DNA of 56,505 nucleotides from Curtobacterium sp. MCBD17_035 (GCF_003234815.2 NZ_CP126280.1:1-56505); one strand, 5' to 3'. Positions 1-8,989 are shown, counted from the stretch's first letter. Numbers and translations: made by a program. Notes: a model not told the origin generated them from the sequence alone.

Positions 1-430
1 CTGCCTGCTTCATGCGAGTCCGCAACCACGACAGCTGCAGTGCTGTCTCGGCGTCGCAGTCCGACACGATTCGCAACAGCTCCTCATCGCGGAGGCCCTG
101 TCCGGCCTGTTTGACCAGGGTCCACGTGATGTCCACGAGGGACGCGATGAGGTACAGGTCCTGCAGATCGCGGAGCAGGCCGAGCGGACCCTCGCGTGTG
201 GAGCTGAGCGCGTCGGCGTGCAGCCGTTCCGGCTCGTCGTCGGGCTGCTCGCCGTAGCGTTCGACGAGCGGTCGAAGCGCCTCGGCGTGTGCGTCGCACT
301 GAGCTGCAAGGGTGTGGCACAGGTGGAACACGTCCGGCTCCGCCCCGTGCCCCTCGGCGACCTGCCGGAACGACGTCGCGAGCGACTGCTCCGAGCGGTG
401 CAGCAGGCCGATGTACACGGGCAGCAACAT
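1..430 (-). CDS. Helical accessory protein of the molybdenum oxidoreductase, 3' end cut by window edge
   Basis: An open frame of 143 codons runs off the left edge without a stop. The ATG at 428-430 overlaps the TGA of the upstream oxidoreductase gene (TGATG), which points to translational coupling. The product is almost all helix, starts MLLPVYIGLLHRSEQSL and carries spaced His/Glu residues (HLCHTLAAQCDAHAEAL), like a ferritin- or hemerythrin-like four-helix bundle. Similar-looking proteins next to nitrate-reductase-like enzymes in actinobacteria are known to me only from memory. A role in maturation of, or electron or metal supply to, the oxidoreductase is inferred from context alone. Confidence 0.7.
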   Translation of the reverse strand, partial: MLLPVYIGLLHRSEQSLATSFRQVAEGHGAEPDVFHLCHTLAAQCDAHAEALRPLVERYGEQPDDEPERLHADALSSTREGPLGLLRDLQDLYLIASLVDITWTLVKQAGQGLRDEELLRIVSDCDAETALQLSWLRTRMKQA

Positions 431-2934
431 CAGCGTCCCTCGCCCTCGGAGCCGGCGCGGGGCGGTTGTTCTCCCGTAACGTCTTCACGCACCTCCGCCT
501 CGACCCCGCCGATAGTGCGCGGAACCGCGGCAGGATCCGCGGGACGGGATGCCGTGGTCGTCGGCGCTGGCGCCGGGCCGTCCGCCTCGCCGACCTTCTC
601 GACGCGCACCGCGGCGACCTTGAACAGCGGCTGCTTCGAGACCGGGTCCCACTCTGTCGCGGTCAGCTCGTTCGCTGCAGTCGGGTGACCGTCGGGTCCG
701 GACCGATCCTCTTCCCAGTACCCATAGTGGAAGGGTGCGAACACGGTTCCCGGTCGCACGTCGCCGACGCGCGCCGGCACGACAATCTCGCCTCGGCGGG
801 ACGCCACACGGACGATGTCCCCCTCGCTGATGCCGAGGCTCGCCGCGTCGCCCCGGCTGATCTCCACCCATGCGGAGGGCGCAGCACCCTGCAGCTGGCG
901 GGCACGCCGCGTTTTCGTCCGCGTGTGGAACTGGTACACGGTACGGCCAGTCGTGTACCGGAAGGGGTACTCCTCGTCCGGTTCCTCGTGCGGCGGCGTG
1001 TAGGCCGCGGGCTTCAGTACCGCGCGGCCGTCGAGGCGCATCGCGGAGAACTTCGTCGGTCCGACGGTCGCCCCCGTCAGCAGATCGTGCCCGTAGCTCT
1101 CCGCCCGCTCGACCGTCGTCGGGAACACCGCGTCTCCGTACAGGCGAACCGTTCCGTCGGGGTGCTCGTCGTTGCAGGGCCATGGGATGCCACTACCCCC
1201 GCGGAGGCGTTCGTAGCTGATGCCGGTGTAGTCGCAGAGCTTGCCGCGGCTGCATTCCTGCCAGGCGCGGAACCCGTCCTCCGGCCCCTGCCAGTCGAGC
1301 AGCGGGCCGCCGTCGTTCCGCCGGAAGTCCATCCGCCGGGAGTAGTCCAGGAAAATGTCGAGATCGCTGCGCGCGTCGCCCGGCGGCTCGACCGCCTTGT
1401 CCGACAGATGGACCGTGCGGTTCACGTTCGTGAACGCACCCTGCTTCTCGCCCCAACCGGCAGCGGGGAGCACCACGTCGGCGTACCGGGCGGTCTCGGT
1501 CATGTAGAGGTCCTGCACAACGAGGAACAGCTCAGGTTTAGCGAGGATGCCGCGGATGCGCTCCGCTTGCGGCATCGATACTGCCGGGTTCGTCGCGGAC
1601 ACCCACAGCAGTTCGATGCTGCCCTGCTCCACGTACCGGAAGATCTGCATCGCGTGGGTCGGGGGCGACCAGTGCGGAATCCTGTCCACGTTGACGTCCC
1701 ACAGTTCCGCGAGCTCGGCGATGTGCTCAGGGTTCTCCCAGTTCCGGAAGCCCGGCAAATCCCCGTCTGCGCCCGTCTCGCGAGTGTTCTGCGCCGTCGG
1801 CTGCCCGTTCATTTGCAGAATCCCGCAGCCTGGCCGACCGAGCATGCCCCGGAGCAGGTGCAGGTTGTTCACCTGGCAGGACGCCGCTGTGGCCTGCGAC
1901 GCCTGGTAGAAACCCTGGAGGACCGTGGACAGCACCCGTTCGGACGTCCCGATGATCCGTGCCGCGCGCCGGACGTCGTCCGCTTCCACGCCGCAGGTTG
2001 CCGCGACCTTCTCGGGTGTCCACGGCTCGACCGTGTTCCGGAGCTCGTCCACCCCGACGGTGTGCGCGGCGACATAGTCATCATCAACCCAGCCGTTAAC
2101 GAACAGCTCCCGGACGAGTCCGTTCATCAACGCGAGGTTGGTTCCGGGGCGGATCGGCAGGTGCACATCCGCGAGCCGGGCGACTTCGGTCTCCCGCGGA
2201 TCGACGCAGATCACCAATGGTCGGTCGGGTCCGGCGAGCCGGTCAAGCACCCGCATCCAGAGGACCGTCTGCGTCTCGGCCATGTTGTGTCCATACAGGA
2301 CGATCGCGTCGCAGGAGTCAATGTCCTCGTAGCTGCCCGGCTGCCCGTCAGAGCCGAAGCTCTCCTTCATCGCCGCGGCCGCGGTCGCCGTGCACAGGCG
2401 CGTGTTGCCATCCATGTGCGGGGTCCCGAGACCGGCTTTGCCGATGATCGCGAGAGCGTAATACTCCTCGAGGAACAACTGCCCGCTCGTGTAGAACCCG
2501 TGCGAGAGCGGGCCCTTGTCGTCGAGCAGCTGTCGGCTCCGCGCGACGATGCGTTGCATCGCGGTGTCCCAGTCGGTCTCGACGAGCTCCCCGTCGACGC
2601 GGACGAGCGGCCGCGTCAGCCGGTCTGCCCCCTGCATCCCCTGCCAGCTGCCGAAGAGCCCCTTCGGACCGAGCCGTCCGTGGTTCACGGTGTCGACAGT
2701 GCGACCGCGGACGCCGACCATATGGCCGTCCTTCACGGCGATGTCACATGCGCAGCCGTTGCTGCAGAGGGTGCAGGCAGACTGCACCCAGCGATCCACG
2801 TCGGCATCGTCGAGTCCCTCTGCGAGCTTCTGGTCGCGTCGGACAGGCCAGAGCGTATCGCGCGCAAACGGCGTCCTCGTCCCCCAAATGTCGGCGATCC
2901 TGTCGGGCATCATCGTCCTTCCACTCACTGACAT
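430..2934 (-). CDS. Molybdopterin oxidoreductase, assimilatory nitrate reductase (NasA/NarB)-like
   Basis: An 834-aa cytoplasmic-type bis-MGD enzyme with no Tat signal. An N-terminal Fe-S domain has C54-x2-C57-x3-C61. The Mo-binding region contains GNTRLC with Cys181 as probable Mo ligand, as in nitrate reductases and some formate dehydrogenases. A C-terminal dinucleotide-binding domain (about 660-780) has TTGRTVYQFHTRTKTRR. The tail after about 790 is Ala/Pro-rich and probably disordered. The fourth iron-sulfur cysteine expected in NHGRLCPKG is Gly89 here, and an extra Cys63 lies two residues after Cys61. The gene is translationally coupled to the next gene. Nitrate is the likeliest substrate, but no nitrite reductase or nitrate transporter lies in the window, so substrate is not settled. 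Confidence 0.85.
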   Translation of the reverse strand: MSVSGRTMMPDRIADIWGTRTPFARDTLWPVRRDQKLAEGLDDADVDRWVQSACTLCSNGCACDIAVKDGHMVGVRGRTVDTVNHGRLGPKGLFGSWQGMQGADRLTRPLVRVDGELVETDWDTAMQRIVARSRQLLDDKGPLSHGFYTSGQLFLEEYYALAIIGKAGLGTPHMDGNTRLCTATAAAAMKESFGSDGQPGSYEDIDSCDAIVLYGHNMAETQTVLWMRVLDRLAGPDRPLVICVDPRETEVARLADVHLPIRPGTNLALMNGLVRELFVNGWVDDDYVAAHTVGVDELRNTVEPWTPEKVAATCGVEADDVRRAARIIGTSERVLSTVLQGFYQASQATAASCQVNNLHLLRGMLGRPGCGILQMNGQPTAQNTRETGADGDLPGFRNWENPEHIAELAELWDVNVDRIPHWSPPTHAMQIFRYVEQGSIELLWVSATNPAVSMPQAERIRGILAKPELFLVVQDLYMTETARYADVVLPAAGWGEKQGAFTNVNRTVHLSDKAVEPPGDARSDLDIFLDYSRRMDFRRNDGGPLLDWQGPEDGFRAWQECSRGKLCDYTGISYERLRGGSGIPWPCNDEHPDGTVRLYGDAVFPTTVERAESYGHDLLTGATVGPTKFSAMRLDGRAVLKPAAYTPPHEEPDEEYPFRYTTGRTVYQFHTRTKTRRARQLQGAAPSAWVEISRGDAASLGISEGDIVRVASRRGEIVVPARVGDVRPGTVFAPFHYGYWEEDRSGPDGHPTAANELTATEWDPVSKQPLFKVAAVRVEKVGEADGPAPAPTTTASRPADPAAVPRTIGGVEAEVREDVTGEQPPRAGSEGEGR

Positions 2935-3124
2935 TGCACGCTACGCCGTCGCGGGTAGCCAGCAGTTACTGTTCCGGGACTTCCTCGACACGGACGTCTT
3001 CTTTCCCGTAAAACACGTCGACGTCCCCCTCGCCGAAGAGATCGCCGCGATCACGATGACGTGCTTGCGGCCGAACCAACAAGGGGAATCCATTGCGTGC
3101 TGCGATTTGAGACGCCCGCCACCT

Positions 3125-3217
3125 CGCTACGGTCATGACGCGCGCCCGACCGACCCGCACCACATCGAAGCCGAGACGCTGACGCCTGCCACTGCCCCGG
3201 CGTTCGACGAGCGGTGG
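3125..3217 (+). pseudogene. Relic of the small LTPAT-motif protein family
   Basis: One frame reads RYGHDARPTDPHHIEAETL followed by TPATAPAFDERW. This aligns residue by residue with the 62-aa protein encoded at 44393-44581 (YGRPVHPSEPHH, then ENLTPATASAFD) and with the reading at 13526-13675 (THHPQGDTLTPAT). The match is also strong at DNA level. There is no start with a ribosome site and the conserved C-terminal half (a PGxxxxxGxE(F/L) stretch) is missing, so this is best read as a decayed fragment. Function of the family is unknown. Confidence 0.55.
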
Positions 3218-3287
3218 AGAGGATGCCGGTCGCCATCACGAACGCGAATGCGTTCGACGGTAGACGGCCAGCCGCTTCGTGCCACAT
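3210..3287 (-). pseudogene. N-terminal fragment of a TDT-family (TehA/Mae1-like) transporter
   Basis: The minus strand begins MWHEAAGRLPSNAFAFVMAT and continues GILSTA. It resembles the first transmembrane segment of tellurite-resistance/dicarboxylate transporters (FAxVMATGIxS). Full-length members have about 300-350 residues. Here the similarity ends after about 26 residues and no transmembrane sequence follows. It lies directly downstream of the b561 fusion gene. Truncated remnant; identification rests on one short motif. Confidence 0.4.
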
Positions 3288-3291
3288 CGGG

Positions 3292-5073
3292 TCAGATCGA
3301 CTGTCGGTAGCCGAAGAACTCGTGGTCGTTGTTGTACCCGCCACGCCCGCCGCCGACATCAGCGAAGTCCGCGACGAACTCGATTCCCTTGATCCACTTG
3401 ACCATCTTGAACCCGAGTTCTGTCTCGTTCCGGAGCCGCAGCGGCGCCCCGTGACCGAAGGACACGGGTTCGTCGTTCATGTCGTAGGCGAGCATCGTCA
3501 GGTGGTAGCTCATCTGTTCGATGGGTTGCGCGTCGTAGTAGAGGCCACCCTCGGGGCCGAGCGCGAAGGAGTAGAAGATCACCCACTTCGCTTCCGGGGT
3601 CGGCCGCACGGTGTCGAGGATCGCCTGCATGGACACCCCGCCCCATTTGGCGACCCCGGACCAGCCTTGGATGCAGAAGTGCTGCGTGATCTGTTCGTGG
3701 TGTGCCATGGCGCGAAGCTGGTCAAGGTTCAGTTCAGTCGGGCGCTCGACGAGGCCGTTGACGACGAGTTTGTAGTCGGCGAAGTTGTCGGCTTCCAGCT
3801 GCTTGTATTCGGCACTGTCGGGGTACTTACCGTTGTGCCAGAAATACGGAGAGATGTCCTTCTCCGTGTACTCGCCGGGCTTGGAGTCGATGTGCTCGAA
3901 CAGGCGCTGCGCGGGCCCGATGAGCGCGAAGCCAACCTTCTGCACGACGCCCGGGTGCCGGTAGGTGAACGGGGTGGCGGCCACCCAGGCGAGGATGACG
4001 ACGACCATCGACACGGCGAAGATCCAGAACCCGGTCCACGACTCGGTGTTCTGGGCGGCGTACATGTGGTTGAAGTTCCGCAGTGCCCCGGTGCAGATAA
4101 CCAGGGCGACATGGATCACGATGAACAGCACGAACCAGCACAGCACGAGGAAGTGCACGGACCGGGCGAACTGGATACTGAACACGGAACTGACTCGCCG
4201 GAACCGGGTGGAGAGCGCCGGTGACATGCCGAGGCCCGACAGCACGGCGAGGGGTGCGGCGATGAACACGGTGACGAAGTAGGCGATCAGTTGCAGACTG
4301 TTGTAGTTGCTCCAGCCGCTCTCCGTGGGCCAGTTCAGGGAGAGGTACTGGATCGCGACGGAGACGGCGTTGGGGATGACGTCCCAGTGCAGCGGAACCA
4401 GCCGCATCCACTGCCCGGTGGTGAACAGCAAGACGAAGAAGACGATCCCGTTCGCGAGCCAGAGCGTGTCGATACCGAGGTGCCACCAGCGGGCGAGCCC
4501 GATGGAGTGCCGGCGTCCGGGGAGGCCGACCCCGTTCGGGAGGGTGATGGAGTCCTCTTTGGCGGTGTAGAGGGGGCTGGTTGGGACGGGTTTTTGGATG
4601 CGGAACCAGTCTTTGCCGGGGGTGGAGTGCCTCGTCCAGTAGAGCCGGGGATGATCCGCGAGCACCGAGACGCCGGACCGGATGATGAAGATCATGAAGA
4701 ACAGGTTCAAGAAGTGTTGCCAGCCCACCCATGCCGGGAACCCCACCGGAGCGTTGCCGGGCAGCTCGGACATGCCTGGGTAGGTGCGCATGAAGGCGTG
4801 CACCGCTGGCAGCCCGCGGATGCCCTGCGCGACGGCCACTCCGATCAGCAGCAGCAGGAGCCCGATCGGGACCAGCCACAACAGGTTGAACCACTTGGTC
4901 TGGCCGATTCTGACCCGCGGTGCGACCCCGTACTGGGCAGGGATTCCTCCAGCCCAGTCCTCGTCGACCACGGTGTATCGGTGGCTGTCGAGCTCCGACC
5001 GGAAGCTCGCTCGGGTTCCTCCTGGACCGACATCGGCGGCAGGACGAGGTTGATCCCCCGAAGAAGGCTCCAT
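3292..5073 (-). CDS. Membrane molybdopterin oxidoreductase: cytochrome b561 domain fused to sulfite-oxidase-fold domain
   Basis: A 593-aa fusion. Residues about 55-380 hold five or more hydrophobic helices of a cytochrome b561/NiFe-hydrogenase cytochrome-b type, with histidines suited to haem binding (WVGWQHFLNLFF, LARWWHLGID, FARSVHFLVL, VIHVAL). Residues about 400-593 form a sulfite-oxidase-fold molybdopterin domain: HFCIQGWSGVAKWGGV gives Cys467 as the Mo ligand, followed by LTMLAYDMNDEPV and a RNETELGFKMVKW segment. The haem domain would pass electrons between the quinone pool and the Mo centre. Substrate cannot be read from sequence. It sits upstream of the nitrate-reductase-like gene on the same strand, separated by 357 bp that contain two gene relics. 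Confidence 0.85.
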   Translation of the reverse strand: MEPSSGDQPRPAADVGPGGTRASFRSELDSHRYTVVDEDWAGGIPAQYGVAPRVRIGQTKWFNLLWLVPIGLLLLLIGVAVAQGIRGLPAVHAFMRTYPGMSELPGNAPVGFPAWVGWQHFLNLFFMIFIIRSGVSVLADHPRLYWTRHSTPGKDWFRIQKPVPTSPLYTAKEDSITLPNGVGLPGRRHSIGLARWWHLGIDTLWLANGIVFFVLLFTTGQWMRLVPLHWDVIPNAVSVAIQYLSLNWPTESGWSNYNSLQLIAYFVTVFIAAPLAVLSGLGMSPALSTRFRRVSSVFSIQFARSVHFLVLCWFVLFIVIHVALVICTGALRNFNHMYAAQNTESWTGFWIFAVSMVVVILAWVAATPFTYRHPGVVQKVGFALIGPAQRLFEHIDSKPGEYTEKDISPYFWHNGKYPDSAEYKQLEADNFADYKLVVNGLVERPTELNLDQLRAMAHHEQITQHFCIQGWSGVAKWGGVSMQAILDTVRPTPEAKWVIFYSFALGPEGGLYYDAQPIEQMSYHLTMLAYDMNDEPVSFGHGAPLRLRNETELGFKMVKWIKGIEFVADFADVGGGRGGYNNDHEFFGYRQSI

Positions 5074-5198
5074 GCTCGGATCCTAACCGCCCGGCACACT
5101 GCGGCTCCCCCGTTCGACCGGGGACAGTGGCTGAACCAATCCAATCATCGCCACCAGGGTGGCGGAGGCTGAGGCAGGGTGAATTGAGAGGAGTAACC

Positions 5199-5559
5199 AT
5201 GAGTGATCACCCTGTAGTGGTCCGCCGTGCCTACGAGGAACCCCTGGCTACGGACGGCACTAGGGTCCTGGTCGACCGGATCTGGCCGCGAGGGCTCACC
5301 AAAGAGAGGGCGCACCTGGATGAGTGGTGCAAGTCGGTCGCCCCGTCAAGTGCTCTCCGAACCTGGTATGCGCACGTTCCCGAGCGATTCGAGGAGTTCA
5401 CGACCCGCTACCGCGCCGAGCTGGAAGAGCCGGAACGAGCAGCGGCCTTCCAACACCTACGCGAACTCGTCAAAGGACGTCCCCCTCACGCTGCTCACCG
5501 CGACGAAGCAACCCGAAATCAGCGAAGCCGCAGTTCTGACCCTGCTCCTCAGCAGCTGA
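5199..5559 (+). pseudogene. DUF488-family gene with a one-base frameshift
   Basis: The ATG follows a GAGAGGAG ribosome site by about 5 bases. The first frame gives a typical DUF488 start (VVVRRAYEEP, then RVLVDRIWPRGLTKERAHLD, WCKSVAPS). After HLRELVKGRP the DUF488 ending LTLLTATKQPEISEAAVLTL continues only in the +1 frame, ending at the TGA 5557-5559. The break coincides with a run of five C at 5481-5485; removing one C restores a continuous protein of about 119 aa. Read as is, the first frame runs on to 5612 with unrelated sequence. Either a real inactivating frameshift or a homopolymer sequencing error. Confidence 0.8.
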
Positions 5560-5614
5560 CACGTGTCGCCGCTCCAGCGATCCTCGGGACGGCAAGGGTC
5601 GCAGAGGCCTGACG

Positions 5615-5947
5615 TCAGCGATGTTTGACGACGGTGAGCAGCACAGTGGAATCCTCGACCGCTGTCAACGAATGCGGCGCATCCGGAACGATGATCAGAT
5701 CGCCCGTCCACGCGGACCAAGAGTCTTCACCCGCCGCCAAGACGACGCGGCCATGCAACACCTGCACCGTGGCTTCGCCAGGGTTTTCATGCTCCGCCAG
5801 CGTCTCATCCGCTCGCAGCGCGATGACCGTTTGGCGCAGGAGGTGCTCATGACCGCCATACACGGTCTTCGCACTGCGGCCACTTGAAGCGTCCAGCGCC
5901 GCGCGGAGCTCCGTCCTGGCCAGCGCCGTCAACGATGTCTTCTGCAC
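5615..5947 (-). CDS. Single-domain cupin protein
   Basis: A 110-aa protein. The GTG at 5945-5947 (VQKTSLTALART) is preferred because a GGAGG lies about 10 bases upstream and the family starts with this segment; an in-frame ATG 33 bases earlier is the alternative. The cupin barrel motifs are GGHEHLLRQTVIALRADE, then LAEHENPGEATVQVLHG, then WTGDLIIVPDAPHSL, with several metal-binding-type His/Glu. Small cupins of this kind are often stress or housekeeping proteins of unknown substrate. It converges on the DUF488 gene. No operon partner. Confidence 0.8.
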   Translation of the reverse strand: MQKTSLTALARTELRAALDASSGRSAKTVYGGHEHLLRQTVIALRADETLAEHENPGEATVQVLHGRVVLAAGEDSWSAWTGDLIIVPDAPHSLTAVEDSTVLLTVVKHR

Positions 5948-6128
5948 GACGCCACATCCCTCCGCTTGATGACGGTTCATGCAGAGTCTCCCACCATGAC
6001 GGCTCCCAAAGCTGCTGCCGTGCAGCCGCCCCTTCGAGGCACTTTCGACTGACCGACATGTCGGGTACGGCCGCAAGGCTTATCAGAAGATCCGTGCGCA
6101 GCGCCACGGCGCCCTAGTACAGCTCCGG

Positions 6129-6698
6129 CTACTCCACCCCGCCACGCTGGATCGCCCGGTACACCGTCGACCGTGCCACCCCGAACAGCTCGGCGATCTC
6201 ACTCGTCGTGTGCCCGCCGGCACGGTGCAGCGACACCAAGTGCTTCTCCTGTGATGGGGTGAGCTTCGGCTTCCGGCCTCGAAGCTTGCCAGCGGCCTTC
6301 GCGATCGCCATCCCCTCACGCGTCCGAGCGCGGATCAGGTCAGCCTCGAACTCCGCGACCATACCGAGCACATTGAACAACAGCCGGCCGACCGGGTCGG
6401 TTGGGTCGTACACCGCTCCCCCAAGGTTCAGCGCCACACCCTTCTTCGTGAGCTCGTCCGCGATGTCCGTCGCGTCTCGAAGCGACCGCGCGAGCCGATC
6501 AAGCTTCGTCACGACGAGTGTGTCCCCAGCACGGCACGCGGCCAAGGCTTCTCGAAGGCCAGGACGAGCTCGAGTCGTGCCGGACAGGCCGTGGTCGACG
6601 TGCACGTGCTCCTCAAGGACGCCGAGGGTTCGCAGCCCGTCCCGCTGCGCCGCGAGGTCTTGTCCAGAGGTCGAGACGCGGGCGTATCCGATGAGCAC
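6129..6698 (-). CDS. Small serine recombinase (Tn3-resolvase/invertase family)
   Basis: 189 aa, the usual size. Catalytic N-terminal domain: IGYARVSTSGQDLAAQRDGL (Ser10), then DHGLSGTTRARPGL and VVTKLDRLARSLRD. A long E-helix (GRLLFNVLGMVAEFEADLI) follows, then a C-terminal helix-turn-helix (TTSEIAELFGVARSTVYRAI). On a plasmid it would resolve multimers or invert a segment. No transposase or Tn3 terminal repeat was seen nearby, so plasmid multimer resolution or a former transposon are both possible. The 260 bp upstream could hold a res site: an imperfect inverted pair TTTACACCC / GGGTGTGAA flanks 6712-6790. Confidence 0.92.
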   Translation of the reverse strand: MLIGYARVSTSGQDLAAQRDGLRTLGVLEEHVHVDHGLSGTTRARPGLREALAACRAGDTLVVTKLDRLARSLRDATDIADELTKKGVALNLGGAVYDPTDPVGRLLFNVLGMVAEFEADLIRARTREGMAIAKAAGKLRGRKPKLTPSQEKHLVSLHRAGGHTTSEIAELFGVARSTVYRAIQRGGVE

Positions 6699-6958
6699 GT
6701 TGCAACTGTAGCGTTTACACCCCCGTCATCGGGCATTTTTGCGGGACAGGCATACGGGAATGAACGGGCCAGACGTTTGCGGGTGTGAATCGAGCCGCGC
6801 GAGGCAGGCCAGTGTGTCCCGATGAACGACCGGCTACCGGGCACCTCGTGGAAGCCTCGGACGACGTACTCGTCACACGTTGGAAGCGGGGCGGGGATGC
6901 AGGTGGCCCGCTCTGTAACACGGCCCCGTCCGGGCACCCGCTTCTTTATTGTGGGGGC

Positions 6959-7462
6959 ATGCCCATCACCGTCCGCCCGGCCCTGCTCGACGACGTTCCG
7001 GGTCTCGCTCGTGTACACGTCGAGTCTTGGCGCGAGACATACCGCGGACTGGTCCCCGACGACATGCTCGATGATCCCGGCTTCATCGAACGCCGCGAAC
7101 GGTTTTGGACGAAAGCGCTGACGTCCGAGCAAAACCGCCCGGCCGCACGGATCGCGGCGGCAATTTCCGACGGACGTGTCGTTGGCGTGGCGATGGCGTC
7201 GAGCCCCCAGGACGAGGACGCGACCTGGACGCAGCAGCTCTACATCCTCTACACGTACGCCGCCGTTTACGGGCGCGGCGGCGGATCAGCCCTCCTCGAC
7301 GCGGTGCTCGACCCCGACCAGTCCGCAGCGCTGTGGGTCGCGGACCCGAACCCCCGCGCCCAGGCGTTCTACCGCAAGCACGGCTTCACGCCGGACGGAC
7401 GGACCAAGACCGAGGACGGCATCCAGGAGATCAGAATGACCCGCCCCGGCAGGAACGAATGA
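6959..7462 (+). CDS. GNAT-family N-acetyltransferase
   Basis: 167 aa, a complete single GNAT domain. It begins MPITVRPALLDDVPGLARVH and carries WRETYRGLVPDDML, which is typical of actinobacterial GNATs. The acetyl-CoA pyrophosphate loop is YAAVYGRGGGSALLDAV (consensus R/QGxGxG/A), and the C-terminal signature is WVADPNPRAQAFYRKHGF. The start was chosen at this ATG because the similarity begins there; the open frame extends further upstream without GNAT sequence. Substrate unknown. Stand-alone gene. Confidence 0.88.
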   Translation: MPITVRPALLDDVPGLARVHVESWRETYRGLVPDDMLDDPGFIERRERFWTKALTSEQNRPAARIAAAISDGRVVGVAMASSPQDEDATWTQQLYILYTYAAVYGRGGGSALLDAVLDPDQSAALWVADPNPRAQAFYRKHGFTPDGRTKTEDGIQEIRMTRPGRNE

Positions 7463-7525
7463 CCCCGTTAGACATGAAGCGCCCGTCGGAGGATCCGCTT
7501 AGGGGCCACTGTCAGTGCTCGGCGT

Positions 7526-7996
7526 TCACTCGCTGATCGCGGCCGCCTGCGCGGGCTGCATGTCGTAGGTCACCCAGGGTGTAGCGATCGCGACGGCGTC
7601 ATACAGGTGTCGTGCGGTCTCGTTGTCGGCCGCGGTGATCCACCGCACCACGTTGGCACCGCCCTCGCGCGCCAATTCGGACGCGCGGTCCAGGAGCGCC
7701 CGCGCGGCGCCACGGCCGCGCGCGTTCGGCACGGTGAAGAGGTCATCGAGATAGAGCCCCATGGTTCCCGTCGACGGGCGCGCGAACCATCGAAGGTTCG
7801 CCAGCGCGATCGGCTTGTCCTGCTCGTCGACCGCAACGAGGCCGACGATGCCGTGCTGACCAGCACGTACCCACTGCCACGTCTTCTCAACCGCGGCGGC
7901 GTCCTCGGGTTGCTTGTAGAAGGTGCGGTATCCGGTGTACAACGACGCCCAATCAGCAGCGTCACGGTCCTCGACCCCTCGAACGTTGGTGCTCAT
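7526..7996 (-). CDS. GNAT-family N-acetyltransferase
   Basis: 156 aa. Begins MSTNVRGVEDRDAADWASLY. The acetyl-CoA loop is VPNARGRGAARALLDRA and the C-terminal part is WITAADNETARHLYDAVA. The FYKQPEDAAAVEKTWQWV segment after the start is common in actinobacterial stand-alone GNATs. Convergent with the preceding acetyltransferase gene, with 63 bp between the stops. Substrate unknown. Confidence 0.88.
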   Translation of the reverse strand: MSTNVRGVEDRDAADWASLYTGYRTFYKQPEDAAAVEKTWQWVRAGQHGIVGLVAVDEQDKPIALANLRWFARPSTGTMGLYLDDLFTVPNARGRGAARALLDRASELAREGGANVVRWITAADNETARHLYDAVAIATPWVTYDMQPAQAAAISE

Positions 7997-8153
7997 AGCA
8001 ACACCTTACGAGCCGGGCGCACAGCGCCCGGAAGTGGACCGTCTATCGTTCGCTCTTGGAGATGGCTACGGTCCTCGTATGGCCACACGTGACGACCTCT
8101 CGACCAAAGCGCTGATCGCGCACCGGCAACGCTCCGATGAGCACGCACGCGTC

Positions 8154-8175
8154 CCGGTAGCCGATCGGCTACCGG
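8154..8175. repeat. 22-bp perfect palindrome, first copy of a dispersed element
   Basis: Eleven-base arms without a loop, centred on GCCGATCGGC and followed by ACGGTGAT. Related copies lie at 11081-11103 and 15478-15506, with a weaker one near 13496-13512. This copy contains the stop codon of the nucleotidyltransferase gene (8169-8171), so the palindrome forms the end of that reading frame. Confidence 0.6.
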
Positions 8176-8927
8176 ACGGTGATCAGCGGCGTCCAAAGCT
8201 GTTGGAACGCCGGCCGGAGCGCGGCCGCGTGCGCGTGGTCAATTCGTTGCACTTCATCGAACAGCAGTCGCGTTAGCTCGCAGCGACTCGGATCGAGATC
8301 CCAGCCGCTCACCCGTGGCGCGCGACTGGCCTCGAGTTTCATCCGCTCACGATCCGGCAGGCGGTCGACGTCACGGCCGTGCCATGGGTTCAATCCGTGC
8401 CGAAGACACATCAATGTGATCACGGAGGACCGAAGCTCATCGAGCATCATCGAGGCCTGCCAACACTTCTCCCGCGCGAGCGCAGAGCGGGCGTGCAGCG
8501 CATAGAGCCACCCCATGCCGATCGTCTGATGCTGGTCTGGCTGCGTGGGCAAGGAAGGAGGCGTCGGAGAGCCGAACAGCAATTGGAAGGCACTGTCAGT
8601 CGCTCGGAACTGGTCATGCGGCCAGAACGAAAGGTCGATCTGGAGGGACGAGGCGAGTAAGAAAACGCGGTAGCGGACACCGGCAGCGAAGAGGTCGAAT
8701 GTGTCTGCGATCGGGGTCAGCTCGCCTACCAGTGCGGTCCACGCGTCGACGGTTCTTGGCTCGTCTGCGTCGGGGGCCAGTTGCAGGACGAGGTCGATGT
8801 CGGACCAGTCGTCCTCGGCGTCACGGGCTGCCGATCCGACGAGCGCCGCGCCGCTGATGCTGGGGTCGGCGCGAGCCTTCGCGATGAGGCTCGCGCGAAG
8901 GGCGGATCGCTCAGCAGCATCGAACAT
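8169..8927 (-). CDS. Nucleotidyltransferase-fold protein (aminoglycoside-adenylyltransferase-like)
   Basis: 252 aa from the preferred ATG (MFDAAERSALRASLIAKA); a start 39 bases upstream is also open. The NTase active site is clear: LVGSAARDAEDDWSDIDLVL (GSxxR...DxD). It continues into a helical C-terminal domain with WLYALHARSALAREKCWQA and LRHGLNPWHGRDVDRL. This layout is typical of stand-alone NTases of unknown target and of distant aminoglycoside nucleotidyltransferases. A resistance role cannot be claimed from the sequence. No MNT-HEPN partner lies beside it. Confidence 0.75.
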   Translation of the reverse strand: MFDAAERSALRASLIAKARADPSISGAALVGSAARDAEDDWSDIDLVLQLAPDADEPRTVDAWTALVGELTPIADTFDLFAAGVRYRVFLLASSLQIDLSFWPHDQFRATDSAFQLLFGSPTPPSLPTQPDQHQTIGMGWLYALHARSALAREKCWQASMMLDELRSSVITLMCLRHGLNPWHGRDVDRLPDRERMKLEASRAPRVSGWDLDPSRCELTRLLFDEVQRIDHAHAAALRPAFQQLWTPLITVR

Positions 8928-8989
8928 CCCCCGAGTCCATCGCAGGCGGACCCCAGCTCGCAACACTTATCCGTCCGAGAGACAATTGG

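Noticed and set aside
289..2931. 880-codon open frame on the plus strand
   Set aside because: It mirrors the molybdopterin oxidoreductase on the other strand; its translation is Arg/Val/His-rich with no domain. GC-rich antisense frames are often open.
6712..6790. res site of the resolvase
   Set aside because: Only one imperfect inverted pair is visible; three-subsite structure could not be shown, so it is mentioned under the gene and not annotated.
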